A stretch of DNA of 64,000 nt. It comes from CAVTLG01 sp963735495. GTDB lineage: Bacteria; Chloroflexota; Ktedonobacteria; Ktedonobacterales; Ktedonobacteraceae. A program made the position numbers and the translations under genes. The stretch covers positions 310,001-374,000 of the forward strand of contig CAVTLG010000011.1 in the NCBI GenBank assembly GCA_963735495.1. Direction: 5' to 3'. The notes under the pieces were generated by a model, which searched no databases, was not told where the DNA came from, and was given only the letters and a program-made list of their open reading frames with translations. Shown here piece after piece: positions 24,454 to 35,300 of this stretch (its first letter is position 1; each line of letters begins with the position of its first letter).

Positions 24454-24993
24454 TCAGGAGAATAATCTCGCTGCGCCGGGATTATTTGTACTGACGAAAT
24501 GCGCGGGCGCTCCCAGTACGGTGAGCTGTTTGACGCCGAGAATACTCATTGTGTCATTAGGCGTCTGAGTTGTGACGTAGCGCTGCACCGTGAGACCCAA
24601 CGGACGCGCCAGCACTAATGCCGCCGTCGATGCCAGGATCACGTTATTGGCTGTGCTATACGGACGGCGCAGTCTGGCTACGGCCATCGCTGAGAGACCC
24701 GTCAACATGCCCGCTACCGCGAGATTGGTACCACAGCGCTCGTGCACTGCCAGTTCAGGCTCCGTCGTACGCAACCGCTCAAGCGCTTCCTCAGCGGCAG
24801 GCAGAATAGCCTCGGTTGGTAGATCTCCAAAGACGAAAAAGCCAGCCGCAAATGAGATACCCGAGAAACGTACTTCTGGGAACTTACGCGAAAGCAAGAC
24901 GATAGTCGCGTGCTCAAGCGCGTGATTTTGCTTGACAGCACCACCTAATAACATTTGTTGTGCGACCTGCACAAGAGGATTAATGGAACTCAT
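24454..24993 (-). CDS. DUF6391 family membrane protein
   Basis: About 179 residues. The family landmarks are NHALEHATIVLLSRKF near the N-terminus, GISFAAGFFVFGDLPTEAIL, and HERCGTNLAVAGMLTGLSAM leading into hydrophobic segments (NNVILASTAALVLARPLGL). The pattern of two histidines (HALEH) with a later CGTN is seen in cyanobacterial and Chloroflexota members of unknown function. GGAAGGA lies 8 bases before ATG 24993. The kinase gene downstream on the same strand, 1448 bases long in reverse order, begins upstream; the two may be co-transcribed. Confidence 0.8.
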   Translation of the reverse strand: MSSINPLVQVAQQMLLGGAVKQNHALEHATIVLLSRKFPEVRFSGISFAAGFFVFGDLPTEAILPAAEEALERLRTTEPELAVHERCGTNLAVAGMLTGLSAMAVARLRRPYSTANNVILASTAALVLARPLGLTVQRYVTTQTPNDTMSILGVKQLTVLGAPAHFVSTNNPGAARLFS

Positions 24994-25066
24994 GGATGTA
25001 TCCTTCCAGAGGATCGTGCAAGCATCCACAACATGTCAGGGAGAAGTGTCTGCACGATCAATGCGA

Positions 25067-26440
25067 TTACGGCCCATAGGTGATATTAAAGATGACCACC
25101 TCATCGCCAAAGTTGACGATATCGCCATCATTTAAGGCGACCGCTTGATAAATGCGCGTACCATTGACAAGAGTACCGTTGGCACTACCCACATCTTCAA
25201 GATACCACAGACCATCCTTAAACCAGAAACGCGCATGACGGCGAGAAACGGTACGACCAGTAATCACCAGGTCGTTGCCATTGGTTCGGCCAACTGTGGT
25301 CACATCCTGATGAAAGCGATAAGCCCGGCCCGCCATTGGTCCACTTTGCATGGCCAGACGCGCCAACACCGGACGACCATTTACCACATATACGTCTGCA
25401 CTGGCACGCCGGTTTGATAAATCATCCCCACAGTTTGTACAGTAGAGCCGCGAACTGGGATTAGGCGCTCCACAACGGAAACAGGTAATCGTGGCCGGCG
25501 GCGCGACATCAACAATCGGTATGGCTTCTGAAGGTCTCACACGATACGCACGCGGGATTGAAAGATTGGAAGTTGCTAACGCACTGGTAAGCGCATCAAT
25601 CAACACATCCGCCGCCTGATAACGGTTCCCGGCCTGCTTCGCGGTCATTTTTTGCACAACTTGGATGATGGGAGCCGGCACACCAACGGCAGTCATGTGC
25701 TCAACAGGCAATGGCTCGTTCATGTGCTTAACAGTGATGGTCAGTGGGCTGTCAGCGGTAAAAGGGACATGACCGGTCAAGCAATGGAACATTACAATAC
25801 CTAACGAATAGATATCGCTGCGGCGATCCACGGTCGTCTGGCCCATACCCTGCTCCGGCGACATATATTGTGGCGTCCCAATGCCCGTACCTACACGCGT
25901 CAGGTTCGTCGTGCCCTCTAAGATCTTGGCAATGCCGAAGTCTGAAAGCAAGAGATGGCCATCTTTGCGCACCAGCATATTGGCAGGCTTCACATCACGA
26001 TGCACAATACCATTGCGATGCGCACAATCGAGTCCCTCGGCAGCCTGAATGATAAAATCGACAGTTTCAGCGACCGGCAAAGCCTTTTTGAGGCGATCCT
26101 TCAACGTCCCACCATCGACATACTCCATGACGATGTAGGTAATGCTTTGTTCTTCACCAAAGTCATGAATCTGCACGATGTTGGGATGGGCCAGTTTCGC
26201 CACAGAGCGCGCCTCGCGCACAAAACGCTGCACGAAAACAGGGTCCTGCGAGTGGAAAGCAGGTAATACTTTGACCGCAACATAGCGATCAAGCGTGGGC
26301 TGATATGCTTTGAAGACTGTAGCCATACCACCAGCCCCAATACGCTCAACGATGCGGAACTGACCAAGCGATTTGCCGATGAGTTCACTTAAATCGTCGC
26401 TGCTCCCCGCCGAGCGAGAATACATGTTTTCTGGTTGCAT
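25067..26440 (-). CDS. Hanks-type Ser/Thr protein kinase with zinc ribbon and FHA domain
   Basis: Signalling kinase. Kinase domain at about residues 25-285: GAGGMATVFKAY (glycine loop), VAVKVLP (Lys), HRDVKPANML (catalytic Asp), DFGIAK (DFG), GTPQYMSPEQGMG (activation segment end), RRSDIYSLGIV. Then a linker, a zinc ribbon CFRCGAPNPSSRLYCTNCGD (about 322-341), and a C-terminal FHA domain (VGRTNGNDLVITGRTVSRRH, DVGSANGTLVNGTRI, GDIVNFGDE) that should bind phosphothreonine, perhaps its own. Unlike PknB there is no transmembrane segment or PASTA domain, so it is cytoplasmic. The start at 26440 follows a modest purine-rich stretch. The PP2C at 10917-12281 is a possible opposing phosphatase. Confidence 0.95.
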   Translation of the reverse strand: MQPENMYSRSAGSSDDLSELIGKSLGQFRIVERIGAGGMATVFKAYQPTLDRYVAVKVLPAFHSQDPVFVQRFVREARSVAKLAHPNIVQIHDFGEEQSITYIVMEYVDGGTLKDRLKKALPVAETVDFIIQAAEGLDCAHRNGIVHRDVKPANMLVRKDGHLLLSDFGIAKILEGTTNLTRVGTGIGTPQYMSPEQGMGQTTVDRRSDIYSLGIVMFHCLTGHVPFTADSPLTITVKHMNEPLPVEHMTAVGVPAPIIQVVQKMTAKQAGNRYQAADVLIDALTSALATSNLSIPRAYRVRPSEAIPIVDVAPPATITCFRCGAPNPSSRLYCTNCGDDLSNRRASADVYVVNGRPVLARLAMQSGPMAGRAYRFHQDVTTVGRTNGNDLVITGRTVSRRHARFWFKDGLWYLEDVGSANGTLVNGTRIYQAVALNDGDIVNFGDEVVIFNITYGP

Positions 26441-26682
26441 ACCCCTGACAACTCCCTCTGATCCTGCCTTCTGTACTGTATATCAAAACACAGACCAACC
26501 CCAGGTCCTGGCGGCCTGGAGTTGTATTCCCAAAGAGCCCGCGCTGCCAGGGAGATGACAACGTCCACTTCCACACACAAAACAGCTAACAGGCTCGTGG
26601 GAGAGAAACGCGATGACGTTCTGAATTCTCATAGATTATACAGGAAGCATTGCTACCTGTCGAGAGAATCAGCCAGTAGATG

Positions 26683-27969
26683 TTATCCCTCAAGCAGCAA
26701 GCTTTCTGGATCTTCAATCAATTCCTTGATTTTGACCAGGAAGCGCACGGCCTCACTACCATCCACAATACGATGGTCATACGAGAGAGCCAGATACATC
26801 ATCGGACGAATTACAACCTGTCCATTGAGAGCGATTGGGCGCTGTTCAATCTTATGCATGCCGAGAATACCAACCTGTGGCGCATTTAAGATAGGCGTCG
26901 AGAGCAACGACCCAAAGACTCCTCCATTCGTAATAGTAAACGTCCCACCCTGCAGATCTGAGAGCGCCAATGCATTGGCACGAGCACGCTTTGCCAGTTC
27001 GGCGACATCGCGCTCGATCTCCGCAAAGCTCTTGCGATCCGCATCGCGTAGCACGGGAACGATCAGACCTTCATCCGTCGAAACGGCGATACCAATATCG
27101 TAATAGTGCTTCAGAATAAGCTCATTGCCTTGAATTTCCGCGTTCAAGCGCGGGAAGGCTTTGAGCGCGCCAAGCGTCGCCTTGGTGAAAAATGACATAA
27201 AACCGAGAGAGACGTTATGTCGCTCTTTAAAGGCATCTTTACGGCGACTGCGTACCTCCATTATCGCGCTCATATCCACCTCGTTAAAGGTGGTCAGCAT
27301 GGCAGCCGTATGCTGCGCTTCTACCAGACGCTGGGCAATGGTCTGCCGACGGCGCGACATACGCACATGCTCCTCACGACCATTGCCATTAGCTGTGGGT
27401 AGCACGGCAAGTGGTGTCACGGGAACAGGCGCGGGTGTACGCGCAGGTTCAGCCTGTGGTGGCACGGATGGAGGCGTCTGTTGCACATTTTGCTCCAGGT
27501 ACGTAATCACGTCATCTTTGGTGACGCGTCCATGCGGACTGCTTCCCCTCACCTGGGAAATGTCCACATTATGCTCTGCGGCGATGCGACGCGCGAGCGG
27601 CGAGGGCGGACGCTGCGACTCAGCAGCAGATGATGCACTGAGCGCAGGTTTCTTTGCCAGCAGTTGGGTTTGCGCCTCGGCTTCCGCCGTGGATGTTGTA
27701 CTGCTGTGTGCAGTTCCAGGAGCAGCGACAGAGGCATCCCCAATCACACCCAGAACCTCACCAACCGCAACCACATCCCCGGCTTGCTTCACAATTTTCT
27801 GCAAAACGCCTTCCTGCTCAGCGTTCACTTCGACGTTGATCTTATCAGTCTCCAGCTCCACGAGGGCATCACCCAGGTGAATAGTATCTCCCTCGTGCTT
27901 GAGCCACGACGCAATCGTCGCGTCAACGATTGATTCTCCCAATGATGGGACACGAACTTCAACGGACAT
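26683..27969 (-). CDS. sucB: 2-oxoglutarate dehydrogenase E2, dihydrolipoyl succinyltransferase
   Basis: E2 core of the 2-oxoglutarate dehydrogenase complex of the TCA cycle. One N-terminal lipoyl domain with the lipoylated Lys in ELETDKINVEVNAEQEG (about residue 42), an Ala/Ser/Thr-rich linker, the peripheral-subunit-binding domain (PSPLARRIAAEHNVDISQVR then GSSPHGRVTKDDV), a second Pro-rich linker, and the acyltransferase domain ending ALSYDHRIVDGSEAVRFLVK (the DHR-x3-DG catalytic motif). Length 428 residues is usual. Its start overlaps the end of sucA by 11 bases, so translation is coupled. Confidence 0.96.
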   Translation of the reverse strand: MSVEVRVPSLGESIVDATIASWLKHEGDTIHLGDALVELETDKINVEVNAEQEGVLQKIVKQAGDVVAVGEVLGVIGDASVAAPGTAHSSTTSTAEAEAQTQLLAKKPALSASSAAESQRPPSPLARRIAAEHNVDISQVRGSSPHGRVTKDDVITYLEQNVQQTPPSVPPQAEPARTPAPVPVTPLAVLPTANGNGREEHVRMSRRRQTIAQRLVEAQHTAAMLTTFNEVDMSAIMEVRSRRKDAFKERHNVSLGFMSFFTKATLGALKAFPRLNAEIQGNELILKHYYDIGIAVSTDEGLIVPVLRDADRKSFAEIERDVAELAKRARANALALSDLQGGTFTITNGGVFGSLLSTPILNAPQVGILGMHKIEQRPIALNGQVVIRPMMYLALSYDHRIVDGSEAVRFLVKIKELIEDPESLLLEG

Positions 27970-30769
27970 AGTTTCCTCCGGGCTGTCTCAGCGGCACACT
28001 CGTAGCTTCTGCGATAAGTTGTTCTTGTTCAGCTACATATACATCCCAGAAGCCCACCGCTGGACTTGAACGTTCAGGACGAGAAATGACATCAACCGTG
28101 ACTGCATGATCAACGCTAGCGCTCAGGCGTGGCAGCATATACTCCCAGGCTCCCATATTGCGCGGCTCCTCTTGTACCCAAACGACCTCGCGCGCACGCG
28201 GATAGTTGGCGAGTACCTTTTTTAGCTCATCGCCAGGGAAAGGATACAACATCTCAACACGTACAATAGCGATCTCTTCATTATGAACACGCTTATCCTG
28301 AGCAAGCAAGTCAATAGCCATCTTACCAGTACAGAGGATCACCCGTCTAACCTTCTCCGCATGGGCCTGCGCGCCCTGATCGTCAATGACACGCTGGAAT
28401 GTGCCCTCAGCTAGCTCCTGTAAACGCGAGGAAGCCAGCGCATTACGCAAAAGCGCCTTCGGCGTCATCAGCACCAATGGGCGTGGATGCCGCTTCAGGT
28501 TGTACGCTTGCAAACGCAAGAGATGGAAGTACTGCGCCGCTGTAGAACAGTTCGCCACCTGCCAGTTATCCTCCGCGGCCAGTTGCAAGTAGCGCTCCAA
28601 ACGCGCACTCGAATGGTCAGGTCCCTGGCCCTCGTAGCCATGCGGCAAGAGCAACACAATGGATGATTTCTGTTTCCATTTCGCACGACCGGCGGCAATA
28701 AACTGGTCAATGATCACCTGGGCCACGTTGGAGAAATCACCGAACTGCGCTTCCCACAGCACAAGCGCATCAGGTGCATGCACGCTATAGCCATATTCGT
28801 AGCCCAGCGCCCCTGTTTCACTCAGAGCACTATTATAAATGGAGAATGCGGCCTGTGCGTCCGCAAGGTGCTGTAAAGGCATATAGGTTTCATCACTATC
28901 GATACTATGCAACACAGCGTTGCGATGGCTGAAAGTGCCGCGCTCCACATCCTGACCCGTTAAACGAATAGGCGTGCCCTCGCTCAGAATAGAGGCAAAG
29001 GCCAGTGCTTCCGCGTGTCCCCAGTCAATACCACCATCTGGACCAAGAGCGGTCGCGCGCCGCTGTAAGATGCGCTCTAGCTTTGGATGAGGGGTGAAGT
29101 TCTTCGGCCACAGCAACAATTCATCGTTCAGCGCTTGAAGCTGCTGAGCTGATACCTGGGGCGGCAGCTCTGGCAGATTGTGACGCTTGCGCTTATCCCC
29201 GTTGGCACTGAATATTTCTTCGCTGTAAGCTCCACTATCCGCTTCGTGCTTGGCCTGCTCTAAGAGCGTAAAAGCCTCTTTCTCCATCGCCTCAGCATCC
29301 TGATGCGAGACAATACCTTCCTGCTCCAGACGCCGGGCACACAGCTCACGCACGGTTGGATGGTTGCGAATGATCTCGTACATATGGGGCTGTGTAAATG
29401 CAGGTTCATCGCCCTCATTATGTCCCCAGCGGCGATAGCCAACCAGGTCAATCAGCACGTCTTTATGGAACTGGTCCCGATAGGCATGCGCGATACGCAC
29501 CGCTGTCAGACAAGCATAGGGATCATCGGCATTGACATGAATGATCGGAATACTAAAACCCTTGGCCAGGTCACTGGCAAAAGGCGTTGAGCGGCTGTCC
29601 TCCGGGGCTGTCGTAAAACCAAGCTGATTGTTGGCAATGATATGAATAGTGCCACCAACCCAGTAGCCCTGCAAATGCCACAAATTCAACGTCTCGGCGA
29701 CGACACCCTCACCCGGGAAGGCCGCGTCACCGTGAATAAGAATGGGCAACGTCTTATCCACATCCTGCAAAGGAGCACCAGCCACCGCACGGATCTCTTG
29801 AGACGCGCGTGCAATGCCCTCAACCACAGGATCAACAAACTCCAGGTGGCTGGGATTGGGAGGCAACACGACATTTAGATCAACAGCAGCACCCTCGCCA
29901 AAGATGTGTTCAGCGCCTAAGTGATATTTCACATCACCGGTCCAGCCTACCCCAAAGCTATCAGTCAGCGGAACGCCTTCCTCGTGTTTCGCGTGGGAAA
30001 ACTCGGCCAGAATGGCGGCATAGGGTTTGCCCAACACGTGCGCCAGGACATTCAGGCGGCCACGATGCGCCATGCCCAGCACCACTTCTTTGGTCTCGGA
30101 ATCAACAGCGCCAGCGATAATTTCGTTGAGCATGGGTATCAGCATATCCAGACCCTCGACCGAGAAACGCTTCTGGCCTGGAAACAATTGCTGAATGTAA
30201 CGTTCAAATGCTTCAACACGCGTGAGACGCTGCAACAGTTTGCGGCCCTCAGCAACGCTGGGAGTCCGATGATACAGGTGCAAACCAACGGCGTCACGCA
30301 GCCAGGCGCGCTCATCCGGGCTCTTCACCTGGTCAAACTCGTAGCTGATAGTGCCAGAGTACATGGCGCGCAACGCGTGAATGGCCTCCAGCGCATTACT
30401 TACGCCTTCAGCAGAATGACCTCCCACCACGCCTGGGGCCAGGTTTGCCAGATCTGCATCGGTAATCCCGTAGGTTTCTGGCAGCAGAGCGGAATCGCCT
30501 ACTGGCTCACTCCCCAGTGGATCAAGGTGCGCTCCAAGATGCCCTCGCTCGCGAATGGCACGCGCCAGAGCCGAAGCAGCAACCACACTGGCGATCTGCG
30601 CACGAGATAAGGTAACATCGTCATTTGCGGGCGCTGCTGTCTCAGGGGACCAGGTGGCAAAAACGGCACGCGCAGCAGCATCGACTGACGCGGGATCTTG
30701 TTTATAACGTTCATAAAGTTCCAGGACATAGCCCGCATTCGGTCCATAAAATTGTGCTAAATTATACAT
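27959..30769 (-). CDS. sucA: 2-oxoglutarate dehydrogenase E1 component
   Basis: Thiamine-diphosphate-dependent decarboxylase of the TCA cycle, 936 residues, full length. The N-terminal E2-anchoring stretch (FYGPNAGYVLELYERYKQDP) is followed by GMAHRGRLNVLAHVLGKPYA, HLGAEHIFGEGAAVDL, LIHGDAAFPGEGVVAETLNL (ThDP/Mg site), RRWGHNEGDEPAFTQP, and the C-terminal FSHRNAVLHSIDSDETYMPL and LLPHGYEGQGPDHSSARLER. The operon is E1-E2; no E3 lies in the window, so dihydrolipoamide dehydrogenase must be elsewhere. Confidence 0.97.
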   Translation of the reverse strand: MYNLAQFYGPNAGYVLELYERYKQDPASVDAAARAVFATWSPETAAPANDDVTLSRAQIASVVAASALARAIRERGHLGAHLDPLGSEPVGDSALLPETYGITDADLANLAPGVVGGHSAEGVSNALEAIHALRAMYSGTISYEFDQVKSPDERAWLRDAVGLHLYHRTPSVAEGRKLLQRLTRVEAFERYIQQLFPGQKRFSVEGLDMLIPMLNEIIAGAVDSETKEVVLGMAHRGRLNVLAHVLGKPYAAILAEFSHAKHEEGVPLTDSFGVGWTGDVKYHLGAEHIFGEGAAVDLNVVLPPNPSHLEFVDPVVEGIARASQEIRAVAGAPLQDVDKTLPILIHGDAAFPGEGVVAETLNLWHLQGYWVGGTIHIIANNQLGFTTAPEDSRSTPFASDLAKGFSIPIIHVNADDPYACLTAVRIAHAYRDQFHKDVLIDLVGYRRWGHNEGDEPAFTQPHMYEIIRNHPTVRELCARRLEQEGIVSHQDAEAMEKEAFTLLEQAKHEADSGAYSEEIFSANGDKRKRHNLPELPPQVSAQQLQALNDELLLWPKNFTPHPKLERILQRRATALGPDGGIDWGHAEALAFASILSEGTPIRLTGQDVERGTFSHRNAVLHSIDSDETYMPLQHLADAQAAFSIYNSALSETGALGYEYGYSVHAPDALVLWEAQFGDFSNVAQVIIDQFIAAGRAKWKQKSSIVLLLPHGYEGQGPDHSSARLERYLQLAAEDNWQVANCSTAAQYFHLLRLQAYNLKRHPRPLVLMTPKALLRNALASSRLQELAEGTFQRVIDDQGAQAHAEKVRRVILCTGKMAIDLLAQDKRVHNEEIAIVRVEMLYPFPGDELKKVLANYPRAREVVWVQEEPRNMGAWEYMLPRLSASVDHAVTVDVISRPERSSPAVGFWDVYVAEQEQLIAEATSVPLRQPGGNYVR

Positions 30770-31140
30770 GCATAATCCTTAGATAGAAATCATGACACAC
30801 AAATTCTTTTCCTACGTAACGGTAAACTCAGCACCGAGACCGCCAATTTGTGTCTCTGATCCTGCTATTGTATTCTACCACCTACTATGGTATCATAACT
30901 TCAGCATACTACAAAATTTTTGTTGCTCAGGTAGCCAAAGAGAAACATAACCCATCCAGGGCCTGACGGCCTATATGGATTTCCCGCTTCCCCATCATGT
31001 CGGAAGCCGGATAGGCGGCAGAGAAATCTGTCTAGCATAATAACGCTCCTACTACAGATTATTGGCAGAGCAGGCAAGGAAAAATTTTGTTGTAGCATGT
31101 TTATTTGATTGCCAAAGTATACAATTTACGATAATCATAG
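30770..31140. other. Divergent intergenic region
   Basis: No gene. It must carry the promoters for sucAB (left) and for the T-box transcript (right); neither is clear enough to place. Confidence 0.6.
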
Positions 31141-31495
31141 ACAGGCAATGACGGAGAGAGTACGCAGCAAGAGCTTGTCACAGAGAGTCCGGGCCAGGTG
31201 AAACCGGATACAAGCGGTGAGCGGAAAATCACTCCCGAGCCACACGCCGAACAATGCAGTAGGCTCTGTCGGTACCTTCCCGTTATCACGAAGGCATGGC
31301 GTCCGTACGCTTTTTTATCAACGCATGTTTCCTATTCCTCATTATGTAAATGAGTGAGCAGCAATACGCGTGGTAGCAATGCAGCAGTACGGCAACATGG
31401 CACCAAGTGAGTCAGATAGCGCAAAGCGCTCCTGACTAATCAGGGTGGTACCACGGGAGTCCCTCTCGTCCCTACGGCGGGCGAGGGGGCTTTTT
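31141..31495 (+). promoter_or_regulatory. T-box leader RNA, isoleucine-specific
   Basis: The T-box core AGGGTGGTACCACG (31442-31455) is present; its TGGT is complementary to the ACCA end of an uncharged tRNA with discriminator A. Upstream, a Stem I lies at about 31141-31290 with the AGAGAG-type loop (ACAGAGAGTCCGGG) and the conserved GGTGAAACCGG arm. The probable specifier is ATC (31229-31231) in GGAAAATCACTCCCGAG, reading tRNA-Ile. The alternative terminator is CCCTCTCGTCCC (31461-31472) with GGGCGAGGGGG, followed by CTTTTTATT. Uncharged tRNA-Ile should allow read-through into the editing protein and IleRS genes. Confidence 0.9.
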
Positions 31496-31518
31496 ATTGA
31501 TGAATAAGGGGGATAGCA

Positions 31519-32241
31519 ATGAAGACGAAGCTCCTTTACCATACGAATAGCTTCACGTACGAATGCACAGCGAAAGTTGTGGCCGTCGATGGCGATGATA
31601 TTGCATTGGACGCAACCGTTTTCTTTCCCGGTGGCGGCGGTCAGATGGCTGATCGCGGTAGCATCTCCTGGGAAGACCAGCAGTATCAAGCCAGCGTGAT
31701 CGCCATGAGCAAGCGCAATGATGTTGTCTGGCATACCCTCGACACGCCCCCACCAACGGTAGGTACCGAAGTGGTCGGCAGCATCGATTGGGATTTTCGC
31801 TACAAAATGATGCGCACCCATACCGCACTGCATATCCTGTGCGGCATTATCTGGCAAGAGTTCGGCGTGCAAGTTACCGGCGGACAAATGTACCCGGATA
31901 GAGCACGCATGGACTTCGCGATGGAGAATCTCGACAAAACACGCATCGCCATTATTGAAGACAAAGTGAACGCAGCGATAGCCGCAGATCATCTCATCCG
32001 GGTCTACACGCTGCCACGCGAGAAGGCTTTCGAGATACCGGACCTGGTACGTACCAAGGTTAATCTCTTGCCAGCAGATATCGAAGAGATACGCATCGTA
32101 GAAATAGTCGGGCTCGACTTGCAAGCAGATGGCGGAACGCATGTCAATCATACAGCCGAAGTCGGCGGCATTCATATTACCAAAACGGAAAATAAGGGCA
32201 AGATCAACAAGCGCCTGGAGATCATGCTTATGAATGCATAA
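31519..32241 (+). CDS. AlaX-like aminoacyl-tRNA editing protein
   Basis: Free-standing relative of the AlaRS editing domain, which hydrolyses mischarged Ser- or Gly-tRNA-Ala. The opening FFPGGGGQMADRGSI belongs to the small N-terminal barrel; the metal pair is in RTHTALHILCGI (H-x-x-x-H); the second block is DLQADGGTHVNHTAEVG. In AlaRS the residue before GGTH is a zinc-binding Cys; here it is Asp, as in some AlaX proteins, so metal binding may differ. A type II AlaX-length chain (240 residues) is seen. The gene is the first after an Ile T-box and 69 bases before ileS, an odd place for an alanine editing enzyme. Confidence 0.88.
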   Translation: MKTKLLYHTNSFTYECTAKVVAVDGDDIALDATVFFPGGGGQMADRGSISWEDQQYQASVIAMSKRNDVVWHTLDTPPPTVGTEVVGSIDWDFRYKMMRTHTALHILCGIIWQEFGVQVTGGQMYPDRARMDFAMENLDKTRIAIIEDKVNAAIAADHLIRVYTLPREKAFEIPDLVRTKVNLLPADIEEIRIVEIVGLDLQADGGTHVNHTAEVGGIHITKTENKGKINKRLEIMLMNA

Positions 32242-32310
32242 AGAATTTATTATACATTTAATAGTATGCAGCGCTACGAGATGGTGCATTGGGGCGCAGA
32301 GGAGGGCATC

Positions 32311-35300
32311 GTGTCAGTTAAATCAAGTGTATTCAAGCCGGTCGTGGCGGCAGACCGCGTAGACTATCCCAATCTGGAGCATAGCATCCAGCACTGGTGG
32401 GACGAGCATCAGGTACGCCAGATGTACCTGCGCCGCAATGAGCAGAGTCATAAACAATATTCGTTCCTGGATGGTCCCATCACGGCGAATAATCCCATGG
32501 GCGTCCATCACGCGTGGGGGCGCATGTATAAAGATTTATACCAGCGCTTCAAGACCATGCAGGGCTACCGACAACGCTACCAGAATGGCTTCGACTGTCA
32601 GGGACTCTGGGTCGAGGTCAACGTTGAGCAGGATCTTGGCTTTCAGACGAAGCGCGATATCGAAACCTATGGCATCGCTGCGTTCGTTGAGCGCTGCAAA
32701 GAACGCGTCTTTACGTATGCCAGAGTACAAACCGAGCAATCTATCCGCCTGGGCTACTGGATGGACTGGGGCAACGATTACTATACGCTCTCAGATGAAA
32801 ATAACTATACCATCTGGTCGTTCCTGAAAGTGTGCAAAGAACGCGGCTTGATCTACAAAGGCCGCGACGTGATGCCCTGGTGTCCGCGCTGCGCGACCGG
32901 CATCTCAAATATGGAGATGGAGGCCGAAGGCTACAAAGACCTGACGCACCTGAGCCTTTATGTGCGCTTCCCCTTGACGGATCGCCCTGGAGAATACCTG
33001 CTCGTCTGGACAACAACGCCCTGGACGCTGGCGGCAAACGTCGCCGCAGCGGTCAATCCCGACCTGGAGTATGTCAAAGTTGAGCAGGACGGCGAGTTCT
33101 ACTATCTTGCTGAGCAGTTGCTCCCGGTCTTGAAGCAGCTCAAGGGACGTGATAAAGGCGATTACCGCGTCGCGGAACGGCTCAAAGGCAGCGACATGGT
33201 CGGCTGGGGCTATCGCGGCCCCTTCGATGAACTCCCCGCTGAACAGGGTGTCGCCCATAGCGTAGTTCCGTGGAGGGATGTCAGCGCCAGCGAAGGCACG
33301 GGCATCGTGCACATAGCTCCCGGCTGCGGTCGCGAGGACTTCGGCCTGGGCAAGGAGTTTGGCCTGGCAGTCATCGCGCCGGTCGATGAGTTTGGCGTCT
33401 ACAGCGATGGCTTCGACTGGCTGACCGGTCAAAGCACATCGGCGGTCGGACAACAGATAGCCGAGCATTTGACACAAAAAGGTCTGCTCTATCGCCCACA
33501 AAACTATCGACACCGCTATCCGACCTGCTGGCGCTGTAAAACAGAATTGATCTTCCGCCTAGTCAACGAGTGGTTCATCTCGATGCAGACGCTGCGCTAC
33601 GAAATCATGGATGTGGTGAAGCAGATCACGTGGATACCTGCGTTCGGCTTCGACCGCGAGATGGACTGGCTGCAAAACATGGACGATTGGATGATCTCCA
33701 AAAAGCGCTACTGGGGCCTGGCTCTGCCCATCTACGATTGCCCACAGTGCGGCACATTCGAGATCATCGGCAGCAAAGAAGAACTACAGGAGCGCGCCGT
33801 CAGCGGCTGGGAAGAGTTTGAGGGCCACACACCACATCGTCCATGGGTCGATGCTGTCAAGATCCAGTGTAAGCAGTGCGGGACAGAGGTCTCGCGTATC
33901 CTGGATGTTGGCAATCCCTGGCTTGACGCGGGTATCGTGCCTTACTCGACGCTACACTACCGCACTGACCATGCCTACTGGGAGCAATGGTTCCCGGCAG
34001 ACTTTGTCACGGAGTCGTTTCCAGGCCAATTCAGGAACTGGTTCTACTCCATGCTGGTCATGAGTACCGTACTGGAAAACAAAGCGCCCTTTCAGACGCT
34101 CTTTGGCTACGCGACGCTGATGTCTGAGGACGGCACACCGATGCATAAGTCGAAGGGCAATATGGTCATTTTCGACGATGCCGCTGAACGTGTTGGCTCG
34201 GATACCATGCGCTGGCTCTATGCGAACCATACGCCGGAACAGAATCTGAACTTCCCGCGCATCCCTACCCCGGATGAGATGCAGAAATCAGTCGACACCG
34301 GCTTGCCGGTGCGCCTGAGCGAGAAGTGGATGCTGATACGTCGCACATTGGATAAAATCTGGAATATCTACTGGTTCTTTGTGACCTACGCGAATATCGA
34401 TCAGTTTGATCCCACCGCGCACCAGGTGCCAGTAGCACAGCGTAGCGAGCTGGATCGCTGGATACTGTCAGAGCTGCAACTGACGATCCGCGCTGTGGCC
34501 AGTGGATTGGAACAATACGATACCGTGAAGCCAGCCGAGGTCATGCAAGAGTTCCTGGACGATCTCTCCAACTGGTACCTGCGGCGCAGTCGTGAACGCA
34601 TCTGGAAGTCTGAGTTGGACGATGACAAACGAGCAGCCTACCTGACATTGTACGAGTGCCTGACAACGTTGGTCACGCTCCTCGCGCCGTTCACACCCTT
34701 TGTCACGGAAGAACTCTACCAGAATCTGGTACGCAGCATCAATCCAGACGCGCCCTTTAGTGTCCATCTCAATGCTTGGCCACAGGTGCAGGAAGAGCTG
34801 ATCGATGAAAAACTGACCAACGAAACACACCTGGTGATGCGTATCGTCGGTCTGGGGCGCGCGGCCCGCGAGAAGGCCCAGATCAGGGTGCGCCAACCAC
34901 TCAATACGCTGTACGTGCGCGTTCCCAGTAGCGATGAGGAGCAAGCACTGCAACGCCTGAGCGGCCAGGTCCTCGAAGAATTGAATATCAAACAGCTCAA
35001 GTTGATCAGCAGCGATAGCACGATGCTGGCATACACGCTGCGACCACAGGTGAAAATCCTGGGTCCGAAGTATGGTCCGCTGGTCCAGAAAATCCTGGCG
35101 CTCTTCAAGACGCTGACGCCCCAGGAGACGCAGGAAGCGGCGACTCGACTCAATGAGACGGGTACGCTGACTATCGCGCTTGGCGAGCAGGAAGTGGTCC
35201 TGACCAGTGCAGAGATCGAGGTAATCTCTACGGCACGTCCCGGCTTCGTCACCGCCGAGGAGCGCGGCTACATTGTGGCGCTGGAAACAACCATCACGCC

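Noticed and set aside
31342..32289. 315-residue frame antisense to the T-box and AlaX-like gene.
   Set aside because: Overlaps a clear regulatory RNA and a well-supported gene; no recognisable motif or ribosome site.
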